NCBI GenBank assembly: GCA_030077755.1
Contig: JAQJZZ010000019.1
Span: 12,501-76,500, forward strand
DNA: 64,000 nucleotides
Direction of reading: 5' to 3'
DNA from: Filosporella fistucella
Taxonomy: Eukaryota; Ascomycota; Leotiomycetes; Helotiales
Part shown: positions 57,531 to 64,000 of the stretch, piece after piece
Layout: every line of letters begins with the position of its first letter
How positions within the stretch are numbered: the stretch's first letter is position 1
Translations under genes and position numbers: made by a program
Notes under the pieces: model-generated
Told to the model about the DNA's origin: nothing
Databases searched by the model: none
What the model saw: the letters and a program-made list of their open reading frames with translations, nothing else

Positions 57531-60500
57531 ATGTCATTCAGTGTTCTCGCCACACCGATGGCTCAGGCTCATGGACCCCTCTCAAGAACAAATACTGCGC
57601 CTGTCTTCCAGACAAGAAGCGCCGCCAACGGTCTCCCTGGGTTGAGTCAAACGATGAGCCATAGTTCACGATCCTCACAGCTTTCGGGCTCAACGGCATT
57701 CACTTCATCGTCCTCGACCTCGTTATCTTCGATGACTAGTTCTGCAACTCTCGTACCACCGACACCGCAAATGGCTCAGAACGGCGGCCCTGTTGTTGCG
57801 ACAGCGAACATCATTAACCAGAAGGCCGACGCGTCCAAGTCGCTCTACCAAATCTGCAAAGTCTCACGATCGAGACTCGCACAGGTCCCAGGCTTCGATG
57901 TTTACCTGAATGACTCCGACGACGAGGATGAGGGGGAGGACATGGACCCCGTCTCCTCCCTGTGGAGATGCCTACGGAAAGGGACGCCATTGCTCACAAT
58001 CTACAATTCGCTACAACCGCCTGAGCCCTTAAAGATTGATGATATGATTCCAGAAACCAAAAGGCCGAAAATCGCTGCATTCAAGTTTGTTGAGGCATGC
58101 TTAAAGGGAGATATGCAGATACCCCCTGGCGACTGCTTTTCGCTGCAAGATCTCTTTGGTGACGATACGACAGGCTTCGTGAAGGTGCGTTCTTCCTCAT
58201 GCTGGTTTCTTTTACCTGGTGGATTATTTTGTAGCGATGTCTCCCACACGGCCGATGCGCGGAAATTTCAATATCGCTGGATGTTTGCTCACTTTCTATT
58301 ACTAGGTCACATCAGTAGTCAACAGGGTCCTGGATGTCGCAGAGCGAAAAGGCCTCCTTCTTACCTCCGAAACCGACGATGTTGTTCCGGCAGCAGTGGC
58401 TGGGTCACAGATGAGCTATCGGGACCATGTTGTTAGGGAATTGGTCGATACCGAGCGCAAATACGTTCAAGATTTGGAGAACCTCCACGAATTGAAGATT
58501 GTCATCGAGCAAAAGGCTGTCATACCTGGAGATGTTGTGCATGACATATTTCTCAATATTAATGCCATACTCGACTTTCAAAGGCGATTTCTTATAAAAA
58601 TCGAAACCACGAATTCCCTTCCCGATGACAAACAAGAATGGGGACTTCCTTTTACAAATTATGAAGAAGCATTTGGCATATACCAACCATTCATTGCCAA
58701 TCAGCGTAAAGCTGCTTCTATTGCTAACAAAGAATTCTCCAAGATCTCCGAAGCGAAGCACCCAGTTGTTGTAGATTTCAATACTTTAGATGGATTTCTC
58801 CTCAAGCCCATGCAGCGGCTGGTCAAGTACCCTCTACTACTTAAAGTATGTTCTCCATCGACCATTCTGAATATCTATCATGCTTACTTTGATCAGGATC
58901 TTCGAGATAAAACAAATGCCAATGATGAAACGAAAGCGGACCTAACTGCAGGTATTGAAGCCGCGAATCGAGTCCTCATGCTCGCCAATTCTGCCGTGGA
59001 CCGAGAACTCAGAGCTGAAGCTCTTGCCGACCTGTGTCTCCGGGTAGACGATTGGAAAAACCACCGAGTTGACCATTTCGGCGAATTGCTTCTTCATGGA
59101 CACTTCCCCGTTGTCACTGGCAAAAGCGATGTGCAAAAAGAAGTACGATCCAATTCTCCTTTGAGTGATTCACCTGCGATTCCTCTTAACCCCCAGTTCA
59201 TCGTGGCATTATCCCACCTCGGACTTCAGATGAGAGCGGGATCTAAGCGCAAGGCGCTTCTCGCAAGTCTCCTCCGCTCTCCTCTCCTTCACAATTCTTT
59301 GCTTTCCCCTTTACTGTACAGCAGCAGTCCTTTGCTACGAATTGCGACAACTCGGCAAGCCTTGAACCGGTACCAGTCATCAAGCCCTCTATTGGCAATG
59401 CAGAACATTCGGCAAGCAAGTCCTTTGCTGAGCGTGCCGAGCCGCAATCAAGCAAGCCCACCGTTCTCGATGCAAAAAATCAAGCAAGCAAAACCTCTGC
59501 TGGCCAGTGAAAATTCTCGAGAAAGTCCATTGCTCTCGCTACAGAATATCTGGCGGAAAAGCCCCTTGCTGGCTGTTCAGAGAGCAAACTCCTCCAGCCC
59601 AAGTAGCTCGCTACAGGCTAGCAAGCAAATAAGTCCTTTGCTCGCTTACAAGGACACCCAAAAGGGTCCAGTGCCTGATTTTCAAAGCGCGCAAGTTGCC
59701 ACTCCGTTGCTTCAGTCAGAGTGGGACCTAGAGGCCTTCTCAGGCCCAAATGAATTATTTCCTGTTTTGGACGAGCGTTTTCGTCCATGTCATGATCCCG
59801 AACGTAATGCGAGAGACTCGTTTCCACTGAACAAGATTTTTAATCATTTCACTGGGCTTCATAGAATTACTGGAGAACCGTTTCTTGGGATGCAAATGGC
59901 TAACCAATTGGGCATTGCCTGCCCGCAGTACGAACAGTACACGATTTACCTTTTCGAGCGTATATTACTCTGCTGTAAAGATCTGAATCCGAACAAATCC
60001 AAGGATAAGCTCATGGGAACCCAAAAGGACAAGAAAGACAAGAAGGATAAAAGCAGGAATAAGGAACCTAACAAGAGCGCCAAATTACAGTTGAAGGGTC
60101 GAATCTTCATGACGAATGTAACCGAGGTCTTGTCTCTAGCAAAGCAAGGTTAGCGCCCACTCAACACTTTTCTTTGGGACTTACTTACCTTCTAGGTTCT
60201 GTAGGCTCGTATACTGTTCAGATCTTCTGGAAAGGTGATCCTGGAGTGGAAAATTTCATAATAAGATTTTCGAATGAAGAAACCATGAGGAAGTGGTACG
60301 AAGGTGTCGATGGACAGAGAAAACAGCATGCAAATGGCAGGGAATCGGGAAGTAGCCCAGATGCACCACCTCCGGATTTCACATGGATGCGAGATCAAAC
60401 AGCGCAGATGCCTAACCCGTATGCCCAACCCGAGGAAGAAGACGACGACGATGAGTACAGTGGAGCGCAATCAGTACCCATCCCAAATTCGACTTATCCT

Positions 60501-61628
60501 GGACCTAGTGGTATGACCCGTAATGCATCGAGCACGAGTCTTCGATCAAGGTCAACAACAGGTGACAGTGCCCAATCACTAGCTGGAATTGCACGAGCAC
60601 CTCCGCCTCGCTTCCCTATGGGTTCTCTAAACAACCCTCCTCTCAGTCTCCAGACCCAGCTGGCTTCTCAAATGCCATCCCCAGGCCAGCGTGGGGGTGA
60701 TTCATATTTCTCTCCAGTTGCGGAATCGCCAGCTTCTTCGAGGACTAGTACAGCCTCCTCAATGTTTCCCTTCCCCCGCCAGGGCACTCCACAAGGCGGG
60801 TGGGAAGAGTACAACCGATACACCGCACCAGCAATGCCCCGTGCATCCTCACGAGGTAGTCAAACGCCTGCCGACGCTTATCAAATGAATGGTCGGACCC
60901 CACAGAGACCTTCTCTCCCCGCAATGGCTTCTCAATCACAGGCGAGTATAGCACAGCAGCGTAGTCGGTCCTACAGTACTCCTGACATCAACGCTCAGAA
61001 TGGCGTTCGAAGACTTCCGAACGGTGCAATAAGTAATCAACAGGTCCCCGCTGTACCGGGAATTCCAGCACATCTCCATCCCGCGTACGATGCAGGCATT
61101 CCTCGGTCTCAGAATAGCTCTCCAAACGGCGGTCTCCCGATGAGATCAAATACACAGTCTCCTGGGCAGCAGCGTGAAAGATTGACACAACAGTCATCCT
61201 ATCCCACTGTGCCCCAATATGCCAGGTCCAACACAACCCAGATACCAATGTCCAACCAAGATAATCGGACAATGTCACCCCCTCTTGGCAGTGCCATGTC
61301 TGGGGACAGTGATATGGGGTTGCCGACTCAGTTAAAGGTCAAAGTGAACTGCGACGGGAATTACGTTACCTTGGTTGCTGCATTCAACATCACATATCAA
61401 TCTTTAGTGGACCGAATCGATGCGAAAGTTGGAAGATTTTCCAACAATGCCATTGCAGAAGGAACTATGAGATTAAGGTATAGGGACGAAGATGGAGATT
61501 TTGTCAATATCGAGTCGGACGATGACATACAGTTAGCATTCCAAGAATGGCGCGAAGCGCAAAAGCAGCTGTACCAAGCCGGTCAGCTGGGCGAGATAGA
61601 ATTATTCTGTCTCAGCATGGAGCATTAG
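57531..61628 (+). CDS. cdc24: Cdc24, Cdc42 guanine-nucleotide exchange factor
   Basis: Exons 57531-58184, 58306-58845, 58897-59142, 59929-60148 and 60196-61628 give 1030 aa. Order: a CH-like Cdc24 domain (about 100-235; KSLYQICKVSRSRLAQVPGF), a DH domain (about 255-430; RELVDTERKYVQDLENLHEL, LLKPMQRLVKYPLLLK), a PH domain (about 445-620; YTIYLFERILLCCK, SYTVQIFWKGDPGVENF), a Ser/Pro-rich linker and a C-terminal PB1 domain (about 935-1030). It activates Cdc42 at growth sites and binds Bem1 through PB1. Introns are 121, 51, 786 and 47 bp. The 786-bp one is stop-free in frame, so a 1292-aa form is possible. I chose the ATG at 57531; 57558 is an alternative, and the frame extends upstream without ATG. 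Confidence 0.93.
59143..59928 (+). other. Candidate exitron / coding intron in cdc24
   Basis: The segment starts with GTACGA right after the codon for Glu480 (KSDVQKE) and ends CCCGCAG just before TACGAACAG. It is exactly 262 codons long and has no in-frame stop. Removing it joins KSDVQKE to YEQYTIYLFE, the usual continuous PH-domain sequence of fungal Cdc24. Its translation has about twelve degenerate repeats of about 12 residues with a Ser-Pro-Leu-Leu core (SPLLAMQNIRQA, SPLLSVPSRNQA, SPLLSLQNIWRK, SPLLAVQRANSS), then a non-repetitive acidic/aromatic tail. The DNA of the repeats is much less regular than the protein. Confidence 0.7.
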
Positions 61629-62975
61629 CATTTTCAGGAAAGTCGATGTTTTGCATTGTGGGTGCTTGGGTTGGAAGTGATTTGATCTATATTGTTCGGA
61701 AGTTAAACTATCCTCGTGTGAGAGGCACGGTTTATGATATCAACGTTGAAACGATTTGGGTTGGGATGAATAAGGTTTATGCATGGTCTTTTTCACTTCA
61801 GTGGCGTTTTAGGCGTGTTCTTTTCATTCTACATTGAACGGCGCCATCAGATGATGGTTCGGGGGTGGAATGGCGTAAGCCCTGTTGAGCATTGTTGAAA
61901 GATAGGTTACATGAAGATACACCCAGCAAATATAGGGTTGCCTGCAAGAATGGATTTAAATCATTCCTCTACAAAACTCTATACAAAGTGGCGCGTGTGC
62001 GAAGCATTTTAGAAGGGTTTCCGCTTCTATACAACCTCATCACTGTTCTGTATGGGCCCGCGACTTCATTTCTACCGCATTGACGCCTAGAATACTCCCA
62101 CCCATCGCACCTTTGCAATGCTGTTGTACAAACACTCATGTGCGCCAACCAAAAATTCTTATACAATATATGTAACACTTCAAGATCTATTTGCATTGCT
62201 CACTTCCTCTTTCTAGGCCCGACGATGTTGGGATACATCCGCGACAGATGATAATTGATCGAGTTCTTCTTTTGAGTTTTCGGTCTCTGGGCAAGCATAA
62301 ATTAGCACTGGTCTGCAGATGTTCTCGATGAACGTACGGGTGTGTCCATGCAAGCTCGCAGTTGTATTTCCATTGCCTGGCACCCTGCGGCACTATATCC
62401 AGATGACGCCCAACATGCTGTTCAATTATCAGTGACTTATTACAAGTAGGACGGTAAGTGCTTCGTACTGAGAACAGAACTCATAATCGCAAGACATGGA
62501 TTGGCATCAGTCTGGTTTGGTCTCCGAACCCGGAGTTTGGGCAGAGGAGGTAGGCGCATTGGCGCCAATTTGGTAGAGGTCCCCTTTGGAGGCATTTCTG
62601 CAGTTGTATTTATGCAGCCAACAGAGGACAACGGAGTCAACAGTGATGGTGGTGGAGGGTGATTGTCGATTCAATTGATGATGTTCAAGTCTGGTCTGGT
62701 CTGATGCAGCCTCAATAATTTTAAGCCTAGGCCGAGAAGGGTCTTAGCCCGAACCAACCTAGTTGAGCTAAAAGTAAACAAACCAAACATCCTCGGTCGT
62801 GTGCAACTTTTACAAAGAGACCTCATCCTTACATTACAATTGAATATCACTTCGATACTGTTGCACTCCGGTACTTCATGTCTATCCACTGTTGGGGATT
62901 TTCGTAACAAATATTCCTGGGAAAGTTGAAGTGGAAGAAGTTGGAGAAGATATTGGTGTATGCGCGTTTGTCAAT
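61629..62975. other. Intergenic, no gene seen
   Basis: 1.3 kb between cdc24 and the last gene, both on the plus strand. Short frames only. No repeat or RNA gene was recognised. Confidence 0.5.
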
Positions 62976-64000
62976 ATGGACGGAGGGAATTTGGCAACCC
63001 AGCCTACTCAGGCCGCGGAATGGTATTTATTTTAGTGAATCTTTAAAAGTGAAATTTTGCTGAATGATTCCAGGGAGGTCTATAAAGATGCATTCGCTCC
63101 GCAACCACCTCTTCGGCGAGCAAAAGCTTGGGAACGAGCTCCAGTTGCTGCCCATGCCCCACGTCTTCAAGGCCAAAAGATATGGAAGAAAGTCGGATTG
63201 AAGACTACGCGCGATGACAAGGAGAATGAGGATGCTGCACAGTTGGAGTTGGAACTCGAGGGTGCTGGTGCAAGAAAGAAAATGAGAATTATGGGCGGGA
63301 AAGAAGATATCAGGGACGCGAAATGGCATGCAGTGCACGCGGAGGACTTATGGGACAATATTACTGGCTTGGGTTCACCTAAGAAAATCGGCCGCACGTC
63401 TAATTTTCCTGGGAATCTGGACGCGTTATTGATTCCGAGGAAGAGGACAAATGCAAATCATCTTATCACGCCTAGGAAATCGAAGCGCAAGACCCCTCTG
63501 GCCGAACTAAAATCCCCAAGCACCTCTTCCACCCAAACCACTTCAACATCGAACGGCGTCTTCATCAGCAAGGATTCCGAAACCGAAGCAGGAACTATGC
63601 CCGCCCTTGGCTTGAGCGAGTCGCCAAAACCTCCGCACGATCAAGGCAAGGACAATACCTGCAAAGCTTCCACGCCTCAAAAAGAAGAACGACGAAGAAA
63701 GTCTCTACGGGTGAGCTCTAGGAGATCGATGCTCAGTGTTGAGGCAGAGGCAGAAGTTGCTCTTCAACTAGAGGAAGGTGTACTAGATCAGCGTATGTCC
63801 TTCCCAATGGTAGTTCTTGAATCGCCTCGGGGGAGCCATCTTAACACGCCATCATCATCATCATCTCTCGATATTTTTGGCAATGATTTGACCCAGTCAT
63901 TTGCTCCAGTCTTGAAAAGCTCGCCGGCTCCAGGTCTTAAGCAAAGCCCATTAAACGAAGTAACTCAATTTGAGGCAAAATTGGCGAAGGTGATTCGTCC
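62976..64000 (+). CDS. Basic Ser/Lys-rich protein, 5' part only (runs off window)
   Basis: Exon 1 is 62976-63022 and exon 2 runs from 63074 to the window end (51-bp intron); about 324 aa are visible with no stop. It begins MDGGNLATQPTQAAEWEVYK, then LRRAKAWERAPVAAHAPRLQ. Further on are basic segments (RKRTNANHLITPRKSKRKTP and QKEERRRKSLRVSSRRS) and a run of Ser. SP/TP sites and nuclear-localisation-like clusters suggest a nuclear, kinase-regulated protein, perhaps chromatin- or kinetochore-linked, but no domain was recognised and the C-terminus is missing. The ATG gives an in-frame splice (TG|G, Trp). The minus-strand frames over it are shadows. Confidence 0.75.

Noticed and set aside
1..64000. 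CRISPR array, bacterial operon, prophage or tRNA genes
   Set aside because: Eukaryotic gene structure throughout; no spaced direct-repeat array, and no tRNA-like A/B box pair that I could support by eye.

Overview
This window is nuclear DNA from a filamentous ascomycete (Pezizomycotina; a Leotiomycetes-like fungus is my best guess, but no single marker here proves the class). The grounds are many short introns (about 44-60 bp, GT..AG, often with a CTAAC-like branch point), typical euascomycete genes (CAP20-type perilipin, RTA1-like membrane protein, UPC2-like Zn2Cys6 factor, Cdc24 with DH, PH and PB1 domains), and an rDNA unit with a repeat-rich spacer.

Layout. 1-3044 is GC-rich rDNA intergenic spacer with G tracts, short palindromic elements and a 179-bp tandem repeat. 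3045-3547 is the 3' end of a 28S rRNA gene on the minus strand. The rRNA similarity stops abruptly near 3547, so this looks like the border of the rDNA array, with the array continuing to the left. 3550-5840 is a transposon graveyard: an AT-rich stretch, a frameshifted Lys-rich coding remnant, and a Tc1/mariner-type transposase split by an inverted copy of an element end.

From 5.8 kb rightward the region is ordinary gene-bearing chromosome. In order: an NlpC/P60-LRAT-like protein (-), Vps60 (+), a secreted two-domain R-type lectin (-), a Cnn_1N microtubule-organising protein (-), a DUF1992/DnaJC28-like protein (-), a Zn2Cys6 factor (-), an RTA1-like 7TM protein (+), a secreted SnoaL-like protein (-), a small Cys-rich secreted protein (+), a SAPS phosphatase subunit (+), a P450 (+), a rhlG-type SDR (-), a CAP20 perilipin (+), a GH3 beta-glucosidase (-), a DUF3140 protein (+), a type II membrane glycosyltransferase-like protein (-), a cytosolic SnoaL-like protein (-), an F-box/WD40 protein (-), Cdc24 (+) and a truncated basic protein (+) that runs off the right edge.

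Functional groups. Core cell biology is represented by Vps60 (ESCRT), the Cnn_1N protein, SAPS, F-box/WD40 and Cdc24 (polarity). The accessory or secreted set (lectin, SnoaL protein, small Cys-rich protein, RTA1, Zn2Cys6, P450, SDR, GH3) lies in longer intergenic spaces and fits saprotrophic or host-associated life.

Most gene models were rebuilt here by joining exons by eye; every multi-exon CDS has a total length divisible by three. The most notable observation is in cdc24: a 786-bp segment with canonical splice sites that is a multiple of three, stop-free in frame, and encodes about a dozen degenerate 12-residue 'SPLL' repeats. It is a strong exitron (retained or spliced coding intron) candidate inside the PH domain of the Cdc42 exchange factor.
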